Under the pieces are notes generated by a model. It had not been told where the DNA came from and ran no database searches. It saw nothing but the letters and a program-made list of their open reading frames with translations. Below, in pieces: positions 16,206 through 24,176 of a stretch of 64,000 nucleotides of DNA. Made by a program: the position numbers and the translations under genes. The stretch's first letter is position 1. Every line of letters starts with the position of its first letter. The stretch is from Aeromicrobium sp. 9AM (GTDB taxonomy: Bacteria > Actinomycetota > Actinomycetes > Propionibacteriales > Nocardioidaceae), in contig NZ_LR733304.1 of NCBI RefSeq assembly GCF_902506105.1, positions 1,078,334 to 1,142,333 on the forward strand, written 5' to 3'.

Positions 16206-17039
16206 TCAGACCCCGCAGCTGGTGTGGAAGTACGCGTAGAACGCCTCCCGTTGGTCGTGGTCGAGCGGCAGGTAGAACCACGAGTCGTCCGGGAGCCCGG
16301 GCGCCATGACGCGCATGCCGAACAGACGGCCCACCTTGTCCTCCGCCAGAGCGTGTGGGTCACACCTGGCCGGTACGACGGACATGACCAGCTGGGTCTT
16401 CTGCGTCGACGAGATGGGCTGGTCGACGCCGACAGGGGAGTCATCTGCCTGGCGGAACAGCGGCGTGGACTCGAAACCACCGAAACGTACGTCATCGCGC
16501 TTGCCCGTCGGGGTCAGCGTGATCGGCAGCCGCAGCACCGAGTCGGGCCCGGAACCGTCGATCGTCGGAGTGCCGACCGTGAGCTTCGCGGCCTTGGCCA
16601 GGGTCGTCCGTGCGCAGTCGCGGCCGAGCATCAGCGCGATCTGCCGGTAGGGGTCGTCGGCCTTGCCCACCGACACGCGTTCGGCCGAGTCGCCGAGGCG
16701 GTACGTCAGGCGCACGGACGCCTTGACGCCGTCGCCGCAGCGGCCCGCGGGCATCGTGAACTCGAGGTCGGCCTGCTCACCGGCAGCCATGGACTCGTCG
16801 CCCTTCCATGTCACCTGTTTGAATCGCGGCGAGGTCAGGACGAATCCGGTGACCGTCAGCCTGCGCTCGGTGTTGTTCTCGACGCGTACGAACACGTGCC
16901 GGGTCATGCGCTCGAGCCGCGTCTGGTCGACGTGCATCACGATGCCGGACGGCAACGGCTTGCGCTCCGGCTCACCTCCGCACGCCGCGAGTCCGGCGAC
17001 GAGCGCGGCGCCGCACAGCACGGCCATGGGACGGATCAT
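16206..17039 (-). CDS. Predicted lipoprotein, unknown function
   Basis: A 277-residue exported protein with a lipobox (VAGLAACGGE; the Cys near residue 19 would be lipidated) and an otherwise soluble body. It has a FVRVENNTERRLTVTGFVL beta-strand pair and a C-terminal cysteine HTSCGV. I favour the ATG at 17039, because CAGAAT lies 6 nt upstream as in a leaderless promoter; a GTG two codons earlier is possible. The downstream lnt/ppm genes in this window encode lipoprotein modification. No family was recognised. Confidence 0.75.
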   Translation of the reverse strand: MIRPMAVLCGAALVAGLAACGGEPERKPLPSGIVMHVDQTRLERMTRHVFVRVENNTERRLTVTGFVLTSPRFKQVTWKGDESMAAGEQADLEFTMPAGRCGDGVKASVRLTYRLGDSAERVSVGKADDPYRQIALMLGRDCARTTLAKAAKLTVGTPTIDGSGPDSVLRLPITLTPTGKRDDVRFGGFESTPLFRQADDSPVGVDQPISSTQKTQLVMSVVPARCDPHALAEDKVGRLFGMRVMAPGLPDDSWFYLPLDHDQREAFYAYFHTSCGV

Positions 17040-17083
17040 TCCCACATTCTGGCCTTCGAGCGGTCACACCACCCGCCGACATG

Positions 17084-17147
17084 CGCTGGGAGTGACGTTT
17101 GGGTCGTGACACACCGTGTCAGCCCGACCCAAACGTCACTGCCAGCG
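17084..17147. repeat. 64-bp palindromic element, copy 1
   Basis: The 23-bp arms differ at one base (outer ends CGCTGGGAGTGACGTTT and AAACGTCACTGCCAGCG) and enclose a second short hairpin TGACAC-ACC-GTGTCA. It lies between two divergent lipoprotein genes, so it is not simply a terminator. Related 64-bp copies are at 18020 and 59881. Confidence 0.9.
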
Positions 17148-17173
17148 GGCAGCGGTGCGTGCCACACTGTCAC

Positions 17174-18019
17174 ATGCGCAGGATGCTGGTCGCCGCAGCA
17201 GCCGCCGTCGTGCTCGCGGGGTGCGGCGGCTCGCCGATCGTCACCAAGGGCGAACCGGTGCCCTCGCCGTACGACGGGCCGATGAGCCTGCCGATGAACG
17301 GCACTGACGAGTCGCCGGTTGCCGATCGCGCCGGAGCGGCCGCCCAGGCGCTGGAGTGCGACGGGCAGCCGTACGAGGGCGGTGGCGCCAGCTACAACAG
17401 CGGACTCGCGACGGTCCAGAAGGACGCGACGAAGGCACTGGAGAACCTGTTCGCCGAAGACGGATTCGGTGCGACCCTGCCCGACGAGGGCTATCGCATC
17501 GAGCGCAAGGACGGCGGTCGAGTGCTGTTCTCGTACGACGTGGACAAGCGCACCAAGATCGCGTTCATCGCATACGACCACGTCGAGGACTTCAACCATG
17601 ACGAGGGCTGGGGCATCGAGGCGTGGGCGCAGTGCGATCCCTCCGAGCTGCCCGACGGCGTGACTGACGACCTCAACATCGGCATCTGGGCCGACTCGTC
17701 AGGCAAGCGGGTGCCCGAGTCGACCGTGACGTCGTACAAGGGTGCCGAGCACTGCGGGTGGCAACGCATCACCTTCGTGGTCCATCTCGAGGAGACCCAG
17801 TACGTGCGGGACGTCCGTGGGGACCTCGAGGACTTCCTGCTCGCGACGTACGACGGCTCCGCCGACCTGCCCGGCGATGCGACCGACACGGGCCTGCGCC
17901 ATGACGGCCGGCAGCTGTGGGTCGTACCGGCGAAGGACGCCGCCTACCTCGTCAGCATCGACGACGCCGACGACGTCGAGCGCTGGCCCGCCGCGAAGCG
18001 ACGCATCGGCTGCGACTGA
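17174..18019 (+). CDS. Predicted lipoprotein, unknown function
   Basis: A 281-residue exported protein with a classic lipobox (AAAVVLAGCGGSP; Cys near residue 19). The mature part is acidic, with many Asp and Glu and a few cysteines (LECDGQ, AQCDPS, EHCGW, RRIGCD) that may pair. No enzyme motif was seen. The ATG at 17174 puts the signal peptide at the N-terminus; a longer frame to 17099 would cross the palindromic element. The gene is framed by 64-bp palindromes: copy 1 ends 26 bp upstream and copy 2 starts at the base after its stop codon. Confidence 0.78.
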   Translation: MRRMLVAAAAAVVLAGCGGSPIVTKGEPVPSPYDGPMSLPMNGTDESPVADRAGAAAQALECDGQPYEGGGASYNSGLATVQKDATKALENLFAEDGFGATLPDEGYRIERKDGGRVLFSYDVDKRTKIAFIAYDHVEDFNHDEGWGIEAWAQCDPSELPDGVTDDLNIGIWADSSGKRVPESTVTSYKGAEHCGWQRITFVVHLEETQYVRDVRGDLEDFLLATYDGSADLPGDATDTGLRHDGRQLWVVPAKDAAYLVSIDDADDVERWPAAKRRIGCD

Positions 18020-18083
18020 CGCTGGGAGTGACGTTGTGCCGGCGACACGCCGGTGAGAACCTGCCCAAACGTCACTGCCAGCG
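18020..18083. repeat. 64-bp palindromic element, copy 2
   Basis: Same ends and length as copy 1 (CGCTGGGAGTGACGTT and AACGTCACTGCCAGCG), but a different middle with its own hairpin GCCGGCG-ACA-CGCCGGT. It lies between the stops of the convergent lipoprotein gene and cysG and probably ends transcription both ways. Confidence 0.9.
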
Positions 18084-18088
18084 GTGGC

Positions 18089-19282
18089 TCAAGCTGGGGG
18101 CCAGGCGGGTGACAGGGTCACGACGTCGCCGATGATCGTGATGGCCGGCGGCTGGGCGCCGATCGCGTCGGCGCGTTCGGCGATCGTCGCGAGCGTGCCC
18201 ACTGTCACCCGCTGCCCTTCGCGATAGCCGCTCTCGACGAGCGCGGCCGGGGCCTCGGGGTCGTGTCCCGCGGCGATGAGCTCGCCGGCGGTCTCGGCCA
18301 GGCGCTTGACCCCCATCAGCATCACCAGGGTGTGGGCACGGTTGCGCGGCAGATCCGCGAGCGACTCGTGGCCGGTGGCGACCGTGAAGCCGCGCGAGAC
18401 GCCGCGATGCGTGACGGGTATGCCCGCAGCGGCAGCGACAGCGATCGCGCTCGTCACGCCGGGGACGACCTCGACCGGGATGCCGGCTTCCTGGCAGGCG
18501 ATGAGCTCCTCGCCGCCGCGCCCGAAGACGTACGGGTCGCCGCCCTTGAGCCGGACGACGATCTTGCCCTGCTTGGCCCGGTCGACCAGGATCGCGTTGA
18601 TCTCGTCCTGCGGGATCGGGTGATGATCGGGCTTCTTGCCGACGTCGATGACCTCGACGTCCGGCGGCAGCTCGGCGAGCACGCCGTGCGGCGCGAGTCG
18701 GTCGACCACGACGACGTCCGCCTCGGCCAGCAGGCGCCGGCCACGCGTCGTCAGCAGGCCGGGATCGCCCGGGCCGCCTCCAACGAGCGCGACGAATCCG
18801 TCGGGATGGTGCGTGCGGTGCCGCATCGGCAGCTCGCCGGACTGCAGCGCAGCGGCCACCCCGTCACGCAGGGCAGCCGCACGTCCGGCGTCTCCGCCGC
18901 CGCTGATGGCCACTGTGACGTCGTCCACGCGTGCCACGGCGGGGGACCAGGCGGTGGCATGGTCAGGGTCGCCGCCCTTGAGGCACCAGACCTGGCTCGC
19001 CTCGGCGTCGTCGGCGACCTGGCCGTCGACGACGGGGTCCGCCGTGGCGGTCTGCACGAGCCAGGCGCCGTCGAGATCGCCGGGCTGATAGGTCCGCTGG
19101 ATCCACTCGACCTCGCCGCGGTCGATCGACGAGCCCAATGAGTCCGAGACGGCTGGGGCGATCACGACGACGCGGGCGCCGGCATCGAGCAGCGAGAGCG
19201 TACGCCGGGTGGCCACGTGTCCGCCGCCGACTACGACGACCTTGCGACCGGTCACCCGGAGGGTCAGTGGGAAGCTGCTCAT
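18089..19282 (-). CDS. cysG: Siroheme synthase (uroporphyrinogen-III methyltransferase / precorrin-2 dehydrogenase)
   Basis: A 397-residue fusion. The N-terminal part (about 1-150) is the NAD-binding precorrin-2 dehydrogenase/ferrochelatase (VVVVGGGHVATRRTLSLLDAGARVVVIAP). The C-terminal part (about 160-390) is the SAM-dependent uroporphyrinogen-III methyltransferase (VALVGGGPGDPGLLTTRGRRLLAEADVVVVDRL, KPDHHPIPQDEINAILVDRA, RLKGGDPYVFGRGGEE). Siroheme is the cofactor of sulfite reductase, fitting the cys operon. The ATG at 19282 was chosen for its GGAGGCGACGAC ribosome site, which is buried in a 17-bp stem. No sulfite reductase gene is in view. Confidence 0.93.
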   Translation of the reverse strand: MSSFPLTLRVTGRKVVVVGGGHVATRRTLSLLDAGARVVVIAPAVSDSLGSSIDRGEVEWIQRTYQPGDLDGAWLVQTATADPVVDGQVADDAEASQVWCLKGGDPDHATAWSPAVARVDDVTVAISGGGDAGRAAALRDGVAAALQSGELPMRHRTHHPDGFVALVGGGPGDPGLLTTRGRRLLAEADVVVVDRLAPHGVLAELPPDVEVIDVGKKPDHHPIPQDEINAILVDRAKQGKIVVRLKGGDPYVFGRGGEELIACQEAGIPVEVVPGVTSAIAVAAAAGIPVTHRGVSRGFTVATGHESLADLPRNRAHTLVMLMGVKRLAETAGELIAAGHDPEAPAALVESGYREGQRVTVGTLATIAERADAIGAQPPAITIIGDVVTLSPAWPPA

Positions 19283-19329
19283 GTCGTCGCCTCCAAGAAG
19301 AACCAACCATACGGAGGCAACGACATGAG
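19278..19329 (-). promoter_or_regulatory. Ribosome-site-masking stem before cysG
   Basis: Arms 19278-19294 and 19313-19329 are 17 bp, complementary throughout with one G-U pair in the minus-strand RNA, around an 18-nt loop. One arm holds the GGAGG ribosome site and the AUG of cysG. A competing small stem CATGAG/CTCATG exists just upstream in the same RNA (19324-19341 region). This looks like a translational switch. Confidence 0.7.
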
Positions 19330-19370
19330 TGCTGCCTCATGGTGAGCTCGCTGGCGCTCGCTCATCGAGC

Positions 19371-20681
19371 TCATACGAGAACTGTAGTGTCGCCGATCGC
19401 TTCCACGGCCGCCTTGGTGTCGAGCAGCGCATCGCCCACCATGCCGGCGGCAAGGGTACCGCCGTCCTGGGCGTCGATCAGCAGGAACGCCCCGGTGCCG
19501 CGGGCGTGGATGTACTCCTCGGCCGGGATCGGCGCCGCGAGCCGGAGCGTCACGTGCCCGATGTCGTTCAGGCCGAGCGAGTCGGCCGGCAGCAGCCTGG
19601 CGTTGTCGAGATCGAGCTTGCCACCGATCACCTTGACCATGGCCTGCACCGTGCGGGTGCCGTGCTTGAGCAGGACCTTGGTGCCGGGCATGAGGGAGCC
19701 CTCGGCGAGCCAGGCGATGGTGCCGTCGATGTCCTGCGTGACGGGCGGGACGCTCCGCGACGTGACGATGAGGTCGCCGCGCGAGATGTCGATGTCGTCC
19801 TCGAGCCGCAGCGTCACCGACTGCGGAGCGTACGCCTCGGTGAGCTCCCGGCCGGCGAAGTCGATGCCGGTGACGGTGCTCGTACGACCGCTGGGCTGCA
19901 CCGTGACGGCGTCCCCCACCCGCACGAGGCCTGACGCGATCTGTCCGGCGTAGCCGCGATAGTCGCGGAACTCCTCACCCGCAGCGGACTGCGGGCGGAT
20001 CACGAGCTGCACGGGGAACCGCAGGGGCTCGGACTGCGGCGAGCCGACGGGGGAGAGCTGCTCGAGGTACGCGAGCAGGCTGGGTCCGTCGTACCACGGC
20101 GTGCGATCGGACCGGTCGACGACGTTGTCGCCGTCGAGGGCCGAGACCGGGATCGTGGCGACGTCGTAGAGGCCGAGGCTGCGGGCCGACTCGAGCACCT
20201 CGTCCGACACCCGGTTGTAGGTCGCCTCGTCGAAGTCCACCAGGTCGATCTTGTTGACCACGACGATGACGTGCGGGACGCGCAGCAGCGACGCGACCGC
20301 AAGATGCCGGCGGGTCTGCTCCTGGATGCCGTGGCGTACGTCGACCAGCAGGACGACGACGTCCGCGGTGCTCGCGCCGGTCACGGTGTTGCGGGTGTAC
20401 TGAACGTGGCCGGGGCAGTCGGCCAGGATGAACGAACGCTCGGCGGTGGCGAAGTAGCGATAGGCCACGTCGATCGTGATGCCCTGCTCGCGCTCGGAGC
20501 GCAGCCCGTCGGTCAGCAGGGCGAGGTCGGCCGACGCCAGGCCGCGGTCACGGCTGACCCGCTCGACGGCGTCGAACTGGTCGGCGAGCACGGACTTCGA
20601 GTCGTACAGGAGGCGCCCGACGAGGGTGGACTTGCCGTCGTCGACCGAGCCGGCGGTCGCGAGGCGGAGCAGCGTCCTCAT
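19371..20681 (-). CDS. cysN: Sulfate adenylyltransferase subunit 1 (GTPase)
   Basis: A 436-residue GTPase subunit of ATP sulfurylase. G motifs are in order: G1 AGSVDDGKSTLVGRLLYD, G3 DCPGHVQYTRN, G4 VVNKIDLVD. Then come the EF-Tu-like beta-barrel domains (FPVQLVIRPQ, TVTGIDFAGRELTEAYAPQSVTLRLED). It drives CysD to make adenosine 5'-phosphosulfate from sulfate and ATP. The length rules out a fused APS kinase. The start overlaps the cysD stop (ATGA), so the two are coupled. An 88-bp leader to cysG follows. Confidence 0.96.
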   Translation of the reverse strand: MRTLLRLATAGSVDDGKSTLVGRLLYDSKSVLADQFDAVERVSRDRGLASADLALLTDGLRSEREQGITIDVAYRYFATAERSFILADCPGHVQYTRNTVTGASTADVVVLLVDVRHGIQEQTRRHLAVASLLRVPHVIVVVNKIDLVDFDEATYNRVSDEVLESARSLGLYDVATIPVSALDGDNVVDRSDRTPWYDGPSLLAYLEQLSPVGSPQSEPLRFPVQLVIRPQSAAGEEFRDYRGYAGQIASGLVRVGDAVTVQPSGRTSTVTGIDFAGRELTEAYAPQSVTLRLEDDIDISRGDLIVTSRSVPPVTQDIDGTIAWLAEGSLMPGTKVLLKHGTRTVQAMVKVIGGKLDLDNARLLPADSLGLNDIGHVTLRLAAPIPAEEYIHARGTGAFLLIDAQDGGTLAAGMVGDALLDTKAAVEAIGDTTVLV

Positions 20682-21592
20682 CAGAAGTAGCCTTCCTTCT
20701 TGCGGTCCTCCATGGCGGCCTCGGACGCGCGATCGTCGGCGCGGGTGGCGCCGCGCTCGGTCAGCCGTGTGGCGGCGACCTCGACGATGACGTCGTCGAC
20801 GGTGACCGCGTCGCTCTCGACGGCTCCCGTGCAGGACATGTCGCCGACCGTGCGGTAGCGCACCTGGCGCTTCTCGACGGTCTCGCCCTCGCGCGGCTGC
20901 GACACGTCGCTGACGCTGATCAACATGCCGTCGCGCTCGAAGACCTCACGCTGGTGGGCGTAGTAGAGCTCGGGGAGCTGGATGTCCTCGGCGCCGATGT
21001 ACTGCCAGACGTCGAGCTCGGTCCAGTTGCTGAGCGGGAACACGCGTACGTGCTCACCGGGGCGGTGCTTGCCGTTGTAGAGGTTCCACAGCTCGGGCCG
21101 CTGGTTGCGGGGGTCCCACTGGCCGAACTCGTCGCGCAGGGAGAACACCCGCTCCTTGGCGCGGGCCTTCTCCTCGTCGCGCCGTCCGCCGCCGAACACC
21201 GCGTCGAACTTGTGGCTGGTGATCCCGTCGAGCAGGGGCTGGGTCTGCAGCTGGTTGCGGGTGCCGTCGCTGCGCTCGCGCAGGCGTCCGTCGTCGATGT
21301 AGTCCTGCACGCTGGCGACCTCGAGCCGCAGTCCCAGCCGCTCGACCGTGGCGTCGCGGAACGCGAGGACCTCGGGGAAGTTGTGCCCGGTGTCGACGTG
21401 CATGACCGGGAACGGCACGGGGGAGGGCCAGAACGCCTTGACGGCCAGGTGCAGCATCACGACCGAGTCCTTGCCGCCGGAGAACAGCAGCACGGGGCGC
21501 TCGAACTCGGCAGCCACCTCACGGATGATGTGGATCGCCTCGGACTCCAGCCACTCGAGCTGGGTGAGACGGCGTTCGTCGGTCAGGGTCAT
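20681..21592 (-). CDS. cysD: Sulfate adenylyltransferase subunit 2
   Basis: A 303-residue CysD, the catalytic ATP-pyrophosphatase-type subunit of ATP sulfurylase. The PP-loop is LLFSGGKDSVVMLHLA (near residues 37-52), followed by HVDTGHNFPEVLAFRD and FDAVFGGGRRDEEKARAKERVFSLRDEFGQWDPRNQRPELW, all typical. The start MTLTDERR at 21592 is chosen; the frame is open to 21685 but the extra residues have no family match. It lies between cysH (28-bp gap) and cysN (4-bp overlap) in the sulfate assimilation operon. Confidence 0.96.
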   Translation of the reverse strand: MTLTDERRLTQLEWLESEAIHIIREVAAEFERPVLLFSGGKDSVVMLHLAVKAFWPSPVPFPVMHVDTGHNFPEVLAFRDATVERLGLRLEVASVQDYIDDGRLRERSDGTRNQLQTQPLLDGITSHKFDAVFGGGRRDEEKARAKERVFSLRDEFGQWDPRNQRPELWNLYNGKHRPGEHVRVFPLSNWTELDVWQYIGAEDIQLPELYYAHQREVFERDGMLISVSDVSQPREGETVEKRQVRYRTVGDMSCTGAVESDAVTVDDVIVEVAATRLTERGATRADDRASEAAMEDRKKEGYF

Positions 21593-21620
21593 CGGTGCCT
21601 TTGCGTATGTCGGGCAGGGA

Positions 21621-22418
21621 TCAGGCGTGCAGGCCGCACTCGGTCTTGTCGAGGCCGGCCCAGCGACCCGCGCGCGGGTCCTCACCCGGAGCGACGCGGC
21701 GGGTGCAGGGTGCGCACCCGATCGAGGGGTAGCCGTCGTTGACCAGCGGGTTGACGATGACGTCGTTGTCGTCGGCGTATGCGAGGAGGTCGTCGAACGA
21801 CCAGGCGGCCAGGGGATTGACCTTGACCAAGCCGTTCTTGTCGTCCCAGGTCACGAAGGGGGTGTTGGCGCGGGTCGGCGCCTCGTCACGGCGTACGCCC
21901 GTGATCCACACCTCGTAGCCCTGCAGGGTCTCGTGCAGCGGCTCGACCTTGCGCATCTGGCAGCAGAGGGCCGGATCGCGCTCGAAGAGCTTCTCGCCGA
22001 ACTCGGCGTCCTGCTCGGCGACGCTGCGGCGCGGCTTGACGTCGACGATCGACAGCTGCATCGACGCCTCGACGGCGTCGCGCGTACCGATGGTCTCGGC
22101 GAAGTGGTAGCCGGTCTCGAGGAACAACGTGTCGACCCACGGAAGGTGCTGGGCCACGACGTGCGGCAGGACGGCGTCGGCCATCGAGCAGGCGACGGCC
22201 GTACGGTAGCCGAACTCCTCGGCGACCCACGCGAGGATCTCGGTGGTGTCGGACTCGGCGAAGCGTTCCTGGGCCGCGTCCGCGAGCGCCTTGAGCTCCT
22301 CGTTGCTGCGCCGCGGAGCAAGAAGGGCCTCACGCGACGACAGGTGCGCCGTGCGCTTGTTGTCGTGGTCGATCTGCTGCTGACGCCGCTCGGCGAGGGA
22401 GAGGACCGCGGGGGCCAT
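21621..22418 (-). CDS. cysH: Adenylyl-sulfate (APS) reductase, assimilatory
   Basis: A 265-residue CysH-type reductase that reduces APS to sulfite. The PAPS-reductase fold motifs (ETGYHFAETIGTRDAVEAS, VWITGVRRDEAPTRA, WSFDDLLAYADDNDVIVNPLVNDGYPSIGC) and the C-terminal KTECGLH active-site Cys are present. It also has both cysteine pairs CCQMRK and CAPC that bind a [4Fe-4S] cluster, so it should use APS rather than PAPS. That agrees with the lack of a CysC kinase domain in CysN. The start at 22418 is set by GGAAGAGGTGAGCAGC; a GTG 10 codons upstream is less likely. Confidence 0.94.
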   Translation of the reverse strand: MAPAVLSLAERRQQQIDHDNKRTAHLSSREALLAPRRSNEELKALADAAQERFAESDTTEILAWVAEEFGYRTAVACSMADAVLPHVVAQHLPWVDTLFLETGYHFAETIGTRDAVEASMQLSIVDVKPRRSVAEQDAEFGEKLFERDPALCCQMRKVEPLHETLQGYEVWITGVRRDEAPTRANTPFVTWDDKNGLVKVNPLAAWSFDDLLAYADDNDVIVNPLVNDGYPSIGCAPCTRRVAPGEDPRAGRWAGLDKTECGLHA

Positions 22419-22620
22419 GCTGCTCACCTCTTCCGGAATGTCGATCACTGCGGGCTCCAGAATAGGTCGGCCCCGACTGGCGCCCCAGCGCGTACAGAAC
22501 TGTCCGGATGACGGAACGCAATCACGTGACCCAGGTCACATCCAGGACGGTTGAGGCGAGGCTTTTCGGGGTAGACCTCTTTGCGGTGGCCACCGTCACC
22601 ACTGAAGAGAGGGAGCACCC
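22419..22620. promoter_or_regulatory. Divergent control region of cys operon and small membrane protein, with CRP-like site
   Basis: A perfect palindrome GTGACC-CA-GGTCAC (22526-22539) fits the CRP/GlxR half-sites GTGA-N6-TCAC. On the minus strand a TATTCT box (22464-22459) may be the cysH -10. GGGAG before 22621 is the ribosome site of the small gene. No clear -35 was found on either side. Confidence 0.5.
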
Positions 22621-22764
22621 ATGGCGTTCATCTTGTGGATCATCGCAGTCATCATTGCGATCTACGGAATTCTGCGTCTCGTCCGCGGCGACATCTTGAT
22701 CGGCATCGTCCTGCTCATCGTGGCAGCACTCGTCGGTCCCGGGGGTTACAGCATCTTCAGCTGA
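22621..22764 (+). CDS. Small (47-residue) membrane protein ending GPGGYSIFS
   Basis: A complete short frame: ATG with a GGGAG site 7-11 nt upstream, 47 codons, TGA at 22762-22764. The product is one long or two close hydrophobic helices (FILWIIAVIIAIYGILRLV, IGIVLLIVAALV) with a basic turn RLVRGD, ending GPGGYSIFS. Similar GPGGYS-ending peptides are widespread in high-GC Gram-positives, as I recall, and their function is unknown. A strong terminator follows. It is divergent from the cys operon and may share the CRP-like site. Confidence 0.72.
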   Translation: MAFILWIIAVIIAIYGILRLVRGDILIGIVLLIVAALVGPGGYSIFS

Positions 22765-22774
22765 CTCAGGCGGA

Positions 22775-22800
22775 GGGCGGCGCACGATGGTGCGCCGCCC
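22775..22800 (+). terminator. Terminator after the small membrane protein gene
   Basis: An 11-bp perfect stem (GGGCGGCGCAC 22775-22785, GTGCGCCGCCC 22790-22800) with a GATG loop and TTCGT after it. Confidence 0.8.
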
Positions 22801-22839
22801 TTCGTCATGTCCGGGCCAAAACGAAGTAGCCTCTGGCCT

Positions 22840-23463
22840 ATGGCCCGCTACATCGAGATCCATCCCGACAATCCACAGCAACGATCGGTCGACCAGGCGG
22901 CGGCGGTGATCCAGGACGGCGGGCTCATCGCCTACCCGACGGACTCGGGGTACGCGCTGGGCGCCCAGCTCGGCAACAAGGACGCGCTCGACCGCATCCG
23001 CACGATCCGGCAGCTCGACGACAAGCACCACTTCACGCTGGTCTGCAAGGACTTCGCGCAGCTCGGTCAGTTCGTGCACGTCGACAACGCGATCTTCCGC
23101 GCGGTCAAGGCGGCGACGCCGGGGCCCTACACGTTCATCCTGCCGGCCACCCGTGAGGTGCCACGCCGGCTGCTGCACGAGAAGAAGAAGACCGTCGGCG
23201 TACGCATCCCCGACAGCAAGATTGTCACCGCGCTGCTGACCGCCCTGGGCGAGCCGATGCTGTCGACGACGCTGATCCTGCCCGGCAGCTCGGAGCCGAT
23301 GACGACCGCCTGGGAGATCGCCGAGGCACTCGACGGCCAGATCGATGCGGTGGTCGAGTCCGGCGCCGACGTCATCGCCGAACCGACGACCGTCGTCGAC
23401 TTCTCCGACGGCTTCGCCGAGGTCGTACGTGTGGGCGCCGGCGATCCCGCCCCGTTCGAGTAG
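22840..23463 (+). CDS. yciO: YciO-type Sua5/YrdC family protein
   Basis: A 207-residue YrdC-fold protein. It tracks E. coli YciO from end to end: YIEIHPDNPQQRSVDQAA, GLIAYPTDSGYALG, KHHFTLVCKDFAQLGQFVHVDN, GPYTFILPATREVPRRLLHEKKKTVGVRIP, EPMLSTTLILPGS. The family relates to TsaC, which makes threonylcarbamoyl-AMP for tRNA t6A. YciO itself has little or an uncertain role in that step, so calling this the essential TsaC would be unsafe. The start is leaderless: TAGCCT (22827-22832), 7 nt, ATG. Confidence 0.88.
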   Translation: MARYIEIHPDNPQQRSVDQAAAVIQDGGLIAYPTDSGYALGAQLGNKDALDRIRTIRQLDDKHHFTLVCKDFAQLGQFVHVDNAIFRAVKAATPGPYTFILPATREVPRRLLHEKKKTVGVRIPDSKIVTALLTALGEPMLSTTLILPGSSEPMTTAWEIAEALDGQIDAVVESGADVIAEPTTVVDFSDGFAEVVRVGAGDPAPFE

Positions 23464-23470
23464 CCGGTTC

Positions 23471-24157
23471 ATGGCTGAGTCGACGTATGTCCTGGTCCCC
23501 GGCGCTGGGGGACAGGCGGCGGCCTACTGGCATCTCGTGCGCCGCGAGCTGGGTGAGCGCGGGCTGGCCAGCGTCGCCGTCGAGCTGCCCGGTGACGACC
23601 CGGGCAAGGGCCTTCCGGACTATGTCGACCTGATCGTGGCCGCGGCTGCAGACCTGGACGACGTCGTGGTCGTCGCCCAGTCGATCGGCGGTTTCAGCGG
23701 ATCGTGGGCCGCTGACCGGCTGCCGGCTTCGCGGATCGTCCTGCTCAACGCCATGATCCCGCTCCCGGGCGAGACCGCAGGGGAGTGGTGGGGCGCGACC
23801 GGGTCGGCAGAGGCCCGGCGTGACCACGACATCCGGGAGGGCCGCGACCCGGACGCCAACTTCGACCTCGAGACGTACTTCCTGCACGACATACCGGCTG
23901 ACACGATTGCTGCCCTCGGCGACGAGGAGCACGGCGAGGCCGACGCGGTGTTCGCCGCGCCGTGGGGGCTCGACGCCTGGCCCGACATCCCCACGACCGT
24001 GCTGGCCGGGCGGAGCGACCGGTTCTTCCCCTACGCCTTCCAGCAACGAGTGGCACGCGAGCGTCTGGGCATCGGGGTCACCGAGATTCCCGGCGGTCAT
24101 CTGGCCGCACTGAGTCAACCCGTCGCGGTCGCAGAGGCGATCGTCTCGGCAACCTGA
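23471..24157 (+). CDS. Alpha/beta hydrolase (esterase-like)
   Basis: A 228-residue alpha/beta hydrolase of the small esterase type: YVLVPGAGGQAAAYWHLV at the N-terminus, nucleophile elbow VVAQSIGGFSG (Ser near 76), acid Asp near LAGRSDRFFP, His in IPGGHLAALSQP. It resembles the salicylate-esterase-like proteins common in Actinobacteria. The reaction is unknown. It starts 7 bases after yciO, likely in the same operon, and is followed by a VOC gene 19 bases later. Confidence 0.8.
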   Translation: MAESTYVLVPGAGGQAAAYWHLVRRELGERGLASVAVELPGDDPGKGLPDYVDLIVAAAADLDDVVVVAQSIGGFSGSWAADRLPASRIVLLNAMIPLPGETAGEWWGATGSAEARRDHDIREGRDPDANFDLETYFLHDIPADTIAALGDEEHGEADAVFAAPWGLDAWPDIPTTVLAGRSDRFFPYAFQQRVARERLGIGVTEIPGGHLAALSQPVAVAEAIVSAT

Positions 24158-24176
24158 GCAATCGGAAGGACACATC

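Noticed and set aside
19325-19345. A six-codon frame MSAASW on the plus strand with GGAGG before it
   Set aside because: It is the mirror image of the cysG start created by the inverted repeat; too short and against the operon direction.
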